Source: CAYNVQ01 sp964400735
Lineage (GTDB): Bacteria > Acidobacteriota > Aminicenantia > Aminicenantales > Aminicenantaceae
DNA: 64,000 bases
Direction of reading: 5' to 3'
NCBI GenBank assembly: GCA_964400735.1
Contig: CAYNVQ010000007.1
Location: 124,001 to 188,000, forward strand
Every line of letters starts with the position of its first letter. Position 1 is the first letter of the stretch. Shown here one piece after another: positions 35,186 through 42,522 of this stretch. The notes beneath the pieces were generated by a model. That model was not told where the DNA came from. It made no database searches and saw nothing but the letters and a program-made list of their open reading frames with translations. A program made the position numbers and the translations under genes.

Positions 35186-35346
35186 TGCCCTGAATTATTC
35201 CATAAAATGTCGTTCCCATTAATCATTATAGCCATATCAAAAACTCAGCCTGAAATCGCTATAAATAAAGACAACTATGTATTGTCCTTCTTTATACCTT
35301 TATGGGATAAGGAGTGGGGTGGGCTTGAATCGTGAATAATCTCGAC
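35186..35346 (+). repeat. MITE-like element (family C), copy 1
   Basis: This copy of about 161 bp has ends CCTGAATTATTC and GAATAATCTCG, imperfect inverted repeats of each other. The left half aligns without gaps over about 100 bases to 42203-42310 (direct) and to the reverse complement of 37830-37919. No coding region is present. It separates the carboxyltransferase gene from the biotin carboxylase gene. Confidence 0.6.
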
Positions 35347-35405
35347 TTGATGAGGCGAAGCATTTATACTCCATCACTGGCTTTAAAAGAATCCTTTACT
35401 GTGGG

Positions 35406-35435
35406 ATAGGGTGGTTCCTTATGGGACGTCCCCCT
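35406..35435. repeat. GGGAC-type repeat (family A), single arm, copy 2
   Basis: ATAGGGTGGTTCCTTATGGG and the following ACGTCCCCCT match the right arm of the hairpin at 63354-63381 with about four differences. No partner arm is found nearby, so this looks like a solitary arm. It lies immediately past the carboxyltransferase stop codon. Confidence 0.5.
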
Positions 35436-35438
35436 ACA

Positions 35439-36989
35439 TTAAAGAGGAATGTTTCCGTGTTTTTTGGGAGGATTTTGGTCCTTTTTATTTTCCAACATCT
35501 TCAAGGCTGCAATCAACTTGGGCCGCGTGAATTTCGGCTCGATGACTTCGTCGACATAGCCCTTTTCACAGGCGATGTAGGGGTTGGCAAATTTCTCACG
35601 AAACTCGTCCACCTTCTGCTGGCGCAATTTCTTCTTATTTCGAGCACCGTTCATCTCGCTTTTGTACACGATATTCACCGCCCCCTCCGGTCCCATCACG
35701 GCAATCTCCGCCGTAGGATAAGCATAATTTATATCCGCTCGGATATGTTTTGAGGCCATGACACAGTAGGCTCCCCCATAGGCTTTTCTGGTGATGACCG
35801 TAATTTTGGGGACGGTGGCCTCGGAAAAGGCGTAGAGAAGCTTGGCTCCGTGACGGATGATGCCCCCGTGCTCCTGGGCAACACCGGGAAGAAAACCGGG
35901 CACGTCTTCGAAGGTGATCAGAGGAATATTGAAGGCATCGCAGAAACGGACAAAACGGGCTCCCTTATCCGACGAATTGATATCCAGCACCCCGGCCAGA
36001 TGATCTGGCTGATTGGCCACCACTCCAACCGATTTTCCGCCGAGATGTCCGAACCCGATAACGATGTTCTTGGCGTAATTTTCTTGAACTTCGAAAAAAT
36101 AATTTTCGTCGAGAACTTCCTTGATGATCTTGCGGATATCATAAGGGTGGTTCGGGTCGTCGGGAACGATGGAGTTAAGGCTTTCGCTCACTCGATCGGG
36201 CGGGTCGGAGCTCTCCTTCTCCGGTGGATCCTCCAGGTTATTATCAGGGACAAAGGAAAGCAGTTCTCTGATGATGGCCAGAGTATGTTCTTCGTTCTCA
36301 GCGGCAAAATGCGCCACCCCGCTTACGGCATTGTGGGTTTCGGCTCCTCCCAGTTCCTCCATGCTGACATCCTCGTGTGTGACAGCCTTGATCACATCCG
36401 GACCGGTGATGAACATGTTGCTGGTCCCTTTGGTCATGATGATGAAGTCGGTCATGACTGGCGAATACACTGCCCCTCCCGCGCAGGGACCGATTATGGC
36501 AGATATCTGGGGGATAACTCCTGAGGCAAGAACGTTTCGCAAAAAAATATCCGCATAGCCTCCCAAGCTTTCCACTCCTTCCTGAATCCTGGCCCCTCCC
36601 GAGTCATTGAGTCCGATCATGGGCGCTCCGACTTTCAGGGCCAAATCCATGATCTTGACGATCTTGGCGGCGTTGGTGGCACTCAATGAACCGCCGAATA
36701 CCGTAAAATCCTGCGCAAAGATGTACACTGTGCGCCCCTCGATTGTCCCGTATCCGGTGACGACGCCGTCTCCATAAATCCGCTTTTTCTCCATCCCGAA
36801 ATCATGGCAGTGATGAACCACCAGCTTGTCCGTCTCCTGGAAGGATCCCTCGTCCAGCAGAAGGTTTATCCTTTCGTGGGCGGTGAGCTTTCCGGCCTGG
36901 TGCTGGCGTTCGATTCTCTCTTTTCCTCCGCCGAGTTCGGCCATCTTTTCCCGCCGTCTTAACTCTTTCAATTTTTTTTCTATGGACAT
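35439..36989 (-). CDS. Acyl-CoA carboxylase carboxyltransferase subunit (propionyl-CoA type)
   Basis: This 516-residue protein has the two crotonase-like domains of the biotin-dependent carboxyltransferase family: an N half with LNDSGGARIQEGVESLGGYADIF (split here at 20) and GPCAGGAVYSPVMTDFIIM, and a C half with VGVVANQPDHLAGVLDINSS, FEDVPGFLPGVAQEHGG and TRKAYGGAYCVMASK. It transfers the carboxyl group from biotin to an acyl-CoA. Sequence style and length match propionyl-CoA carboxylase beta or methylmalonyl-CoA decarboxylase alpha. The BC and BCCP genes lie 331 bases downstream on the same strand. Which direction it runs in vivo is not known. Confidence 0.93.
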   Translation of the reverse strand: MSIEKKLKELRRREKMAELGGGKERIERQHQAGKLTAHERINLLLDEGSFQETDKLVVHHCHDFGMEKKRIYGDGVVTGYGTIEGRTVYIFAQDFTVFGGSLSATNAAKIVKIMDLALKVGAPMIGLNDSGGARIQEGVESLGGYADIFLRNVLASGVIPQISAIIGPCAGGAVYSPVMTDFIIMTKGTSNMFITGPDVIKAVTHEDVSMEELGGAETHNAVSGVAHFAAENEEHTLAIIRELLSFVPDNNLEDPPEKESSDPPDRVSESLNSIVPDDPNHPYDIRKIIKEVLDENYFFEVQENYAKNIVIGFGHLGGKSVGVVANQPDHLAGVLDINSSDKGARFVRFCDAFNIPLITFEDVPGFLPGVAQEHGGIIRHGAKLLYAFSEATVPKITVITRKAYGGAYCVMASKHIRADINYAYPTAEIAVMGPEGAVNIVYKSEMNGARNKKKLRQQKVDEFREKFANPYIACEKGYVDEVIEPKFTRPKLIAALKMLENKKDQNPPKKHGNIPL

Positions 36990-37005
36990 TTTGAAACTTC
37001 AGGAC

Positions 37006-37659
37006 TCAGCTTTTTTTTACCTTTTTCCAATCCGCCAGGAATTTTTCCATGCCGATCTCAGTCAGGGGATGCTTCACCAGCTTTTCGAGGACCGAAAAAG
37101 GGATAGTCGCGATATCGGCACCGATGAGCGCCGACTCCACAACATGAAGGGGATGCCGGACGCTTCCTACGATGACCTCCGTTTCGAACCCGTAGTTGTC
37201 GAATATGGTCACGATCTCATCCACAAGGTTCATTCCCTCATGACTAATATCGTCCAACCGCCCCACGAAGGGGCTCACATATCTAGTTCCGGCTTTAGCG
37301 GCCAGGAGAGCTTGCATAGGGGAAAAGACCAGAGTCGTGTTGATGTGGATTCCCTCCCGGGATAGTATCTTTGTCGCTTTAAGGCCTTCCACACAAATAG
37401 GGATTTTGACCACCACATTATCCGCTATCTTGGCCAGCTTCCTCGATTCCTTGACGATATCCTCAGACACTGTCGATACGCTCTCGACACTGACCGGCCC
37501 GAGAACGATGCTGCAGATCTCTTTGATCAGGTCCTCGAATTTCGCGTTCTCCTTGGAAACCAAGCTCGGATTCGTCGTTACACCATCCAGTATGCCCCAG
37601 CTGACCGCCTCCTTGATCTGTGCGATATTGGCCGTATCTAAAAATATTTTCATGCTCAC
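37006..37659 (-). CDS. Transaldolase-family sugar-phosphate aldolase (FSA/TalC type)
   Basis: This 217-residue protein belongs to the short transaldolase subfamily. It has MKIFLDTANIAQI, GVTTNPSL, and NVVVKIP with Schiff-base lysine K85, then SPFVGRLDDI and GSVRHPLHV. It either transfers dihydroxyacetone units (transaldolase) or cleaves fructose-6-phosphate, and the two activities cannot be told apart here. The ATG at residue 1 and the one at residue 3 are both possible starts; GGTGAGC precedes the first. It lies 16 bases upstream of the carboxyltransferase gene. Confidence 0.92.
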   Translation of the reverse strand: MSMKIFLDTANIAQIKEAVSWGILDGVTTNPSLVSKENAKFEDLIKEICSIVLGPVSVESVSTVSEDIVKESRKLAKIADNVVVKIPICVEGLKATKILSREGIHINTTLVFSPMQALLAAKAGTRYVSPFVGRLDDISHEGMNLVDEIVTIFDNYGFETEVIVGSVRHPLHVVESALIGADIATIPFSVLEKLVKHPLTEIGMEKFLADWKKVKKS

Positions 37660-37708
37660 CTCCCGAAAATCAGAATAAGCGGTCTCGCATCTCGCCTGCT
37701 TCCTTTAA

Positions 37709-37919
37709 TATACCTGAATTACTCAAGAGTCAAGGGTGTAGGTCGGGTCAGTGCGCAAGGGAAAAATAATGTCGATTCCAAACCGTCTTTCTCTAACATT
37801 AAAATAAAAAGAAATACAAAAAAAATTCTGTGTTTATTTATAGCAATATAAGGATTAATTCCTGGTGTCGCCGTCACAAAAAATGGTATCGGCATTTTTG
37901 ATGAATAATCCAGGTTAAT
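37709..37919 (-). repeat. MITE-like element (family C), copy 2, reverse orientation
   Basis: Ends TACCTGAATTACTC (37711-37724) and GAATAATCCAGGTTAAT (37903-37919) are inverted repeats of each other. The reverse complement aligns to the copies at 42203 and 35186: near the left end it reads ATGCCGATACC against ATGCCAATACT, and it shares GCTATAAATAAA with copy 1. The element is about 211 bp long. It sits in the intergenic space between the aldolase and the FAH-family gene. Confidence 0.6.
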
Positions 37920-37937
37920 ATAAATGTGAAAAAAAGT

Positions 37938-38705
37938 CTATTCCCAGATTTTCATCACCGTGTTGGAAAGGATTCCGATGCCATCGATCTGGACGTCCAC
38001 CCTGTCTCCGGGATTCATCGGCCCCACACCGGCCGGGGTGCCGGTGGTGATCACATCCCCAGGATTCAAGGTCATAACCTGGGAGATGAACCTCAGGATA
38101 TGGGGGATGGGAAAAATCAGGTTCCGTGTATTTCCTGACTGCTTCAGCTTCCCGTTCAAAAAAGTTTTGATTCTCAATCTACGGGGATCGATTTCGGTAG
38201 CGATACACGGCCCGATGGCCGCAAATGTGTCGAAGGATTTGGCCCTGGTGAACTGCCCATCCTTTTCTTGAAGGTCGCGGGCGGTCACATCGTTGAAGCA
38301 TGTATAGCCCAGGATATAATCGTTTACTCCGTCCTTTTCCTGGAGGCGGCAGGCCTTCTTCCCAACGACCAAAGCCAATTCCCCCTCGTAATCCACCCGT
38401 TTGGCCATGGAAGGATAGACGATGATATCATCAGGGCCCACTATGGCCGAGGGCGGTTTGAGAAATATCAAGGGCTCCACGGGCAAAGCCCTGCCCCTTT
38501 CCATAGCATGATCTTTATAGTTGACCCCAACGGCAATAATCTTCGACGGTTTGACAGGAGGAAGAAGAGTCACATCCCCGATGGGAAAACTCCTCCTGGC
38601 AGTCTTGAATTTTCGGAAGATCGATCCTTCGACTGGATAGAGCCTGTCCTCCTTCAAGACTCCGTAAGCGACCCTATCCTTGCGTTTGAACCGATAAATC
38701 TTCAT
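37938..38705 (-). CDS. Fumarylacetoacetate hydrolase (FAH) family protein
   Basis: This 255-residue protein has an N-terminal cap region and a C-terminal FAH fold. IIAVGVNYKDHAME starts the domain, the metal ligands lie in VDYEGELALVVG and NDVTARDLQ, and TGTPAGVGPMNPGD closes the active site. Relatives hydrolyse or decarboxylate 2-oxo acids such as acylpyruvates, oxaloacetate or catechol meta-cleavage products. The substrate is not determined. The gene overlaps the fibronectin-III lipoprotein by four bases in the hslVU unit. A MITE-like repeat begins 18 bases past its 3' end. Confidence 0.9.
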   Translation of the reverse strand: MKIYRFKRKDRVAYGVLKEDRLYPVEGSIFRKFKTARRSFPIGDVTLLPPVKPSKIIAVGVNYKDHAMERGRALPVEPLIFLKPPSAIVGPDDIIVYPSMAKRVDYEGELALVVGKKACRLQEKDGVNDYILGYTCFNDVTARDLQEKDGQFTRAKSFDTFAAIGPCIATEIDPRRLRIKTFLNGKLKQSGNTRNLIFPIPHILRFISQVMTLNPGDVITTGTPAGVGPMNPGDRVDVQIDGIGILSNTVMKIWE

Positions 38706-39862
38706 GGATCACTCTCCCTGACTCTCTCGGAAATGATATCTGATTTCTGGCTCTCGTTTCCCGTTTTATCGAGAGCCGAGACACAATAATCATATTTATG
38801 CCCCCCTTTGACCGCCTTATCGATATAAGCGCTTTCTTTGGTGATATCTCGGGAGATAAGGGTGAATTCCTTCTCCCCATCCTCACGTCTCCAAACCCGG
38901 TAACCGTCCAGGTCATCTTCTGGATTGATATCCCAGCTAAGGGAAATAAAACCCTGGCCGGCTACAGATATCAATCCTTTGGGGGAGGCGGGAGCGAAGG
39001 TGTCTTCGGCCAGGATCTCCACCTTCATCGAATCCTCGCTTTCCAAGTAGGGAGAGGACTCCGTGGCAGAGGCCCGGACAAAATACGCGTAGGTTTGCCC
39101 GAAAACAAACTGTTTGTCCTCATATTTCTCTTTTTTCACCGGGCTCTCGTTAAGGCGGCGGGGTTTCTCTTCCCCTTCGTACCGGTAGATGTTGAAACCT
39201 TTTACATTAGCGGGCGCGGAGTTGTCTGCGTTTCTGGAGGGGGACTTCCATGTAACCTCGATCCGGTCCTGAAAAACCGAAGCCGCCACATCCTCTGGCG
39301 GAAGGGAAAGAACCAGCGGTTCCAAGGAGACCGGGTCCGAAAATGCGGAATACCTTTTCCGGTCTTTTATGCGCAGCCCGAAGGTGATTTTTTCCGACCC
39401 CAGATCCTCTGGGGATAGTTTGTATTCGAATCGCATTTCTCCGGCGTTGGATTCTCCAGATGCCAGGTATTCATTTATTTTATCCTTTTCGATAGCGGAG
39501 TGGAGGTTGGCTTTTTGGTCGAATTCTTCCATATCGATCTTCGGAGCTTCTGTTTTTTCCACCTTTTCCTTTTCTTTCTCCTTTTCCTCATCCCCTTTTT
39601 CAGTTTCTTTTTCCATCCCTTTAGCTTCCTTCAAAATCCAGATCTCGATCTTCTCGATCTCGGTCAGCGGGCTTCCATCTTCATAGGCTGCAGGATTTTT
39701 CCAAGTAAGGATGATTCTGTCGACCTTCTGGGTGATCTGGATATCTTTTGCTGTTTGAGGAATCCTGACTAGGGGAGGAAGAAGTTCACCCTTTTTGCCG
39801 CAGGAGAGAAAAAAAAGCGCAAAAATAATGGCAAGGAAGAACGAACAAGTCTTTTTCATCAA
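38702..39862 (-). CDS. Lipoprotein with fibronectin type III domains
   Basis: This 386-residue lipoprotein has a lipobox ending at C21 (LFFLSC), then GKKGELLPPLVRIP. A highly charged Glu/Lys linker (about 80-115) interrupts the first domain. Two fibronectin type III domains are recognisable: one (about 175-275) with ITWKNP-like and VTWKSP, and a second (about 280-375) with ISLSWDINPEDDLDGYRVWR and YDYCVSALDKTGNES. It is probably anchored to a membrane and binds a protein or polysaccharide; the partner is unknown. It is coupled by four-base overlaps to hslU and the FAH-family gene, an odd pairing for a cytoplasmic protease. Confidence 0.85.
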   Translation of the reverse strand: MMKKTCSFFLAIIFALFFLSCGKKGELLPPLVRIPQTAKDIQITQKVDRIILTWKNPAAYEDGSPLTEIEKIEIWILKEAKGMEKETEKGDEEKEKEKEKVEKTEAPKIDMEEFDQKANLHSAIEKDKINEYLASGESNAGEMRFEYKLSPEDLGSEKITFGLRIKDRKRYSAFSDPVSLEPLVLSLPPEDVAASVFQDRIEVTWKSPSRNADNSAPANVKGFNIYRYEGEEKPRRLNESPVKKEKYEDKQFVFGQTYAYFVRASATESSPYLESEDSMKVEILAEDTFAPASPKGLISVAGQGFISLSWDINPEDDLDGYRVWRREDGEKEFTLISRDITKESAYIDKAVKGGHKYDYCVSALDKTGNESQKSDIISERVRESDP

Positions 39863-41250
39863 AGAATGAAGCGGCTCAGGTCCTCGTCCTTGACAATATC
39901 CTTGAGCTGCTCTTGCACATACTTTTTATCGATTCTTATCTTTTTCTTCTTCATGTCTGGTGCGGAAAAAGAGATCTCCTCCATCACTTTTTCCATGACC
40001 GTGTGAAGTCTCCGAGCCCCGATGTTCTCGGTACTCTCGTTGACCTTCTCGGCAATTCCGGCTATTTCTTCGATGGCATCTTTGGAGAATTCCACCTTCA
40101 GGCTCTCTGTCGCCATCAAAGCCTCATATTGCTTGATCAGGGCATTCTCCGGTTCGGTCAATATCCGGATGAAATCGTCCCTATCCAGCGAAGTCAGCTC
40201 CACCCGGATAGGGAACCGCCCCTGCAGTTCGGGAATCAGGTCAGAGGGTTTGGCCACGTTGAAGGCCCCGGCTCCGATAAAAAGCACATGGTCTGTCCGG
40301 ACTAGGCCGTACCGGGTGTTCACGGTGGTCCCCTCGATGATCGGGAGCAGGTCCCTTTGCACTCCTTCCCGGCTGACCTCAGGGCCCCGGCCGGATTCCC
40401 TTCCGGATATCTTGTCCACTTCATCCAAGAATATGATGCCCGAGTGCTCGACCCTCTCCACGGCCAGACGGGACACCTGATCCATGTCGATCAAACGGCG
40501 CTGTTCGTCTTCCAATAAATAATCCCTAGCCTCGGAAACCTTGACCTTTCTTTTCTTGGGCTTTCCCCCCAGAAATCCGGGGATGATCTCCTGGATGTGG
40601 ATGCCGATCTCCTCGACACCCTGGTTGGAGAATATCTCGAATGGAGGAGTCATCTTCTCCCTGGTTTCTATCTCGATCAGCCTATCATCCAGCGCGCCGT
40701 TCCTAAGCTGCTTTCTCAGCTTCTCCCGCGTTTCTTTGAATCTCTCCGCCTCCTCCTCGCCCTGTTCAGGCACTCTTCTCTTCAACGGGGGAAGCAGGAT
40801 ATCCAGGATCTTTTCCTCCACGTTTCTTTCCGCCTTTTCCCTTATCACTTCGATCTGCTCCTGCTTGACCATGTCCACTGAAATCCGGACCAGATCCCTG
40901 ATCATGGATTCCACATCGCGGCCGACATAGCCTACCTCGGTGAACTTACTGGCTTCGATCTTGAGAAAAGGGGAATACGTCAGCTTGGCCAGGCGGCGGG
41001 AAATCTCGGTCTTCCCCACGCCGGTCGGCCCAATCATCAGAATATTCTTGGGGGCAATCTCGTCGGCAAGCTCCGGCGGAAGCTTACGGCGGCGGTAACG
41101 GTTCCGCAGGGCAACGGCCACCGCTTTTTTGGCCGCTTTTTGCCCGATGATGTATTTGTCCAGCTCGGCCACAATCTCTTGAGGCGTGAGTTCGGTCTCC
41201 TCGTATTCCTTGACGATTTTATCTAAGCTTTCAGGAAGAATAATGGGCAT
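39859..41250 (-). CDS. hslU: ATPase subunit HslU of the HslVU protease
   Basis: This 463-residue AAA+ unfoldase has Walker A GPTGVGKT (74-81), an insertion I-domain (about 110-240), Walker B GIIFLDEVDKI and sensor-2 GARRLHTVMEKVMEEISF. The C-terminus DEDLSRFIL matches the tail that docks into HslV. Length and order are typical. It begins directly after the hslV stop codon. HslU unfolds substrates and feeds them to the HslV peptidase chamber. Confidence 0.96.
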   Translation of the reverse strand: MPIILPESLDKIVKEYEETELTPQEIVAELDKYIIGQKAAKKAVAVALRNRYRRRKLPPELADEIAPKNILMIGPTGVGKTEISRRLAKLTYSPFLKIEASKFTEVGYVGRDVESMIRDLVRISVDMVKQEQIEVIREKAERNVEEKILDILLPPLKRRVPEQGEEEAERFKETREKLRKQLRNGALDDRLIEIETREKMTPPFEIFSNQGVEEIGIHIQEIIPGFLGGKPKKRKVKVSEARDYLLEDEQRRLIDMDQVSRLAVERVEHSGIIFLDEVDKISGRESGRGPEVSREGVQRDLLPIIEGTTVNTRYGLVRTDHVLFIGAGAFNVAKPSDLIPELQGRFPIRVELTSLDRDDFIRILTEPENALIKQYEALMATESLKVEFSKDAIEEIAGIAEKVNESTENIGARRLHTVMEKVMEEISFSAPDMKKKKIRIDKKYVQEQLKDIVKDEDLSRFIL

Positions 41251-41778
41251 TTAAAGTTCCTTTATCGAGATTTGGTCGTTTGTGTATACGCATATGTCCG
41301 CGGTGATTTTCATCGCTTCCAGGGCAATGTCGTTGGCCGATAGGTCCGTATGGGCGATGAGGGCGCGGGCTGCCGCCAATGCGTAGGCCCCACCAGAACC
41401 TATGGCCAAAATGCCGTCATCAGGTTCCACCACATCTCCGGTTCCCGATATCAGGAAGGACTGCTCCTTGTCGGCCACGATCAAGAGGGCCTCCAGCCGG
41501 CGGAGCGCCTTGTCCATGCGCCAGTCCTTGGCCAGCTCGATGGCCGCCCGGGATAGATTCCCGTGGTATTCCTCGAGTTTTGTCTCGAAACGCGAGAAAA
41601 GGGCGAAGGCGTCCGAGGTAGCTCCGGAAAATCCGGCCAGGATATTTTCTTTGTACAGGGTACGAATCTTGCTGGCTTTTTTCTTCAACACTGTCTGGCC
41701 CAGGGTCACCTGGCCATCACCAGCGATGGCCACTTTTCCCTTGTGCCGTATACAGATGATGGTCGTCGCGTGCGTCAT
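41251..41778 (-). CDS. hslV: Peptidase subunit HslV of the HslVU protease
   Basis: This 175-residue protein is a proteasome-beta-like threonine protease. It begins MTHATTIICIRHKGK; by comparison with relatives, a four-residue propeptide MTHA is removed to expose the catalytic threonine T5. KVAIAGDGQVTLG, NILAGFSGATSDAFAL and PDDGILAIGSGGAYALAAARAL are all present. The start has a good AAGGTGAT ribosome-binding site. It is the first gene of a four-gene unit with hslU, the fibronectin-III lipoprotein and the FAH-family gene. Confidence 0.96.
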   Translation of the reverse strand: MTHATTIICIRHKGKVAIAGDGQVTLGQTVLKKKASKIRTLYKENILAGFSGATSDAFALFSRFETKLEEYHGNLSRAAIELAKDWRMDKALRRLEALLIVADKEQSFLISGTGDVVEPDDGILAIGSGGAYALAAARALIAHTDLSANDIALEAMKITADICVYTNDQISIKEL

Positions 41779-42202
41779 TGGATCACCTTACCTATCTTAT
41801 ATTAATGAATCGAATGAATTATTGCAATGTCCATCCAAGCATCCTCAAAACCGCGATCGAAGATTAGAGCATTGGGGGGCGTTTTTGCTCCAGTCGGATT
41901 TTATATGCTATTCCTTCATCAAGCTTGTCGGCGGTTCCGTCACTCGCCTGTATGATTTTCCCCCAAAGCAGAACATGCGTTAATCAGTATCATATTTTCA
42001 AAGTCTCGACATGTTCAATACATACTCACCGTCCGACTTCGTCAGATTCCCTCCAAGCTTGAATCGTGAAAGCTAGATCCTCCGATGCCGCTCAAACAAT
42101 CCCCCAAATGCTCAAAATTCAAATAGCCGTTAGGAAGACATTCCTCAAATGCAAACACAAGAGCAAACGAATATTGACCTGCGTGTTTTTCTGTGATATT
42201 CA
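41779..42202. other. Intergenic region without recognisable gene
   Basis: These 424 bases upstream of hslV hold no convincing reading frame, hairpin or transposon end. The A+T-rich stretch next to hslV (TAATATAAG) may contain its promoter, but no well-spaced -35 box is seen. A MITE-like repeat follows. Confidence 0.5.
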
Positions 42203-42490
42203 ATTAACCTGAATTATTCATAAAAAATGCCAATACTATTTTCTATTACAGCCGTATCAGGGGCTTATCCTGAATTGGCTGTAGATTATTATGAAAATAT
42301 TTTTATCGATTTAATTGGCATTTTTTACCCATCGGGCGAGCCAATCCTCCGTTCCGAACGGTATGAAGGGATCTCTCGCGGTTGCTTCATCTTTCTGCTC
42401 CTCATCATAATAACCTCGTGGACCACTTCCTCGCCTTTCCGTTAGTATACGGAGTGGAGAGGTCTTGACTCGGGAATAATCCAGATTATA
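42203..42490 (+). repeat. MITE-like element (family C), copy 3
   Basis: ATTAACCTGAATTATTC at the left and GAATAATCCAGATTATA at the right are imperfect inverted repeats. The first 100 bases and last 45 bases align to the copy at 35186-35346, and the left end to the reverse complement of 37709-37919. A middle segment (about 42310-42440) is longer than in the other copies. A 72-codon frame starting ATGCCAATACTA is probably not a gene. Confidence 0.6.
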
Positions 42491-42492
42491 TC
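42465..42492 (+). promoter_or_regulatory. Possible promoter supplied by the right end of the MITE-like element
   Basis: TTGACT (42465-42470) and TATATC (42487-42492) are 16 bases apart and end 30 bases before the GTG start of the Asp-box protein. Most of it lies inside the repeat element. Confidence 0.4.
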
Positions 42493-42522
42493 TTTATTAA
42501 ATTTAAAGAAGGAGAGAGGAAA

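Noticed and set aside
42227..42445. A 72-codon frame inside the third MITE-like copy
   Set aside because: It lies within a repeat whose other copies break the frame, and substitutions between copies do not favour third positions.
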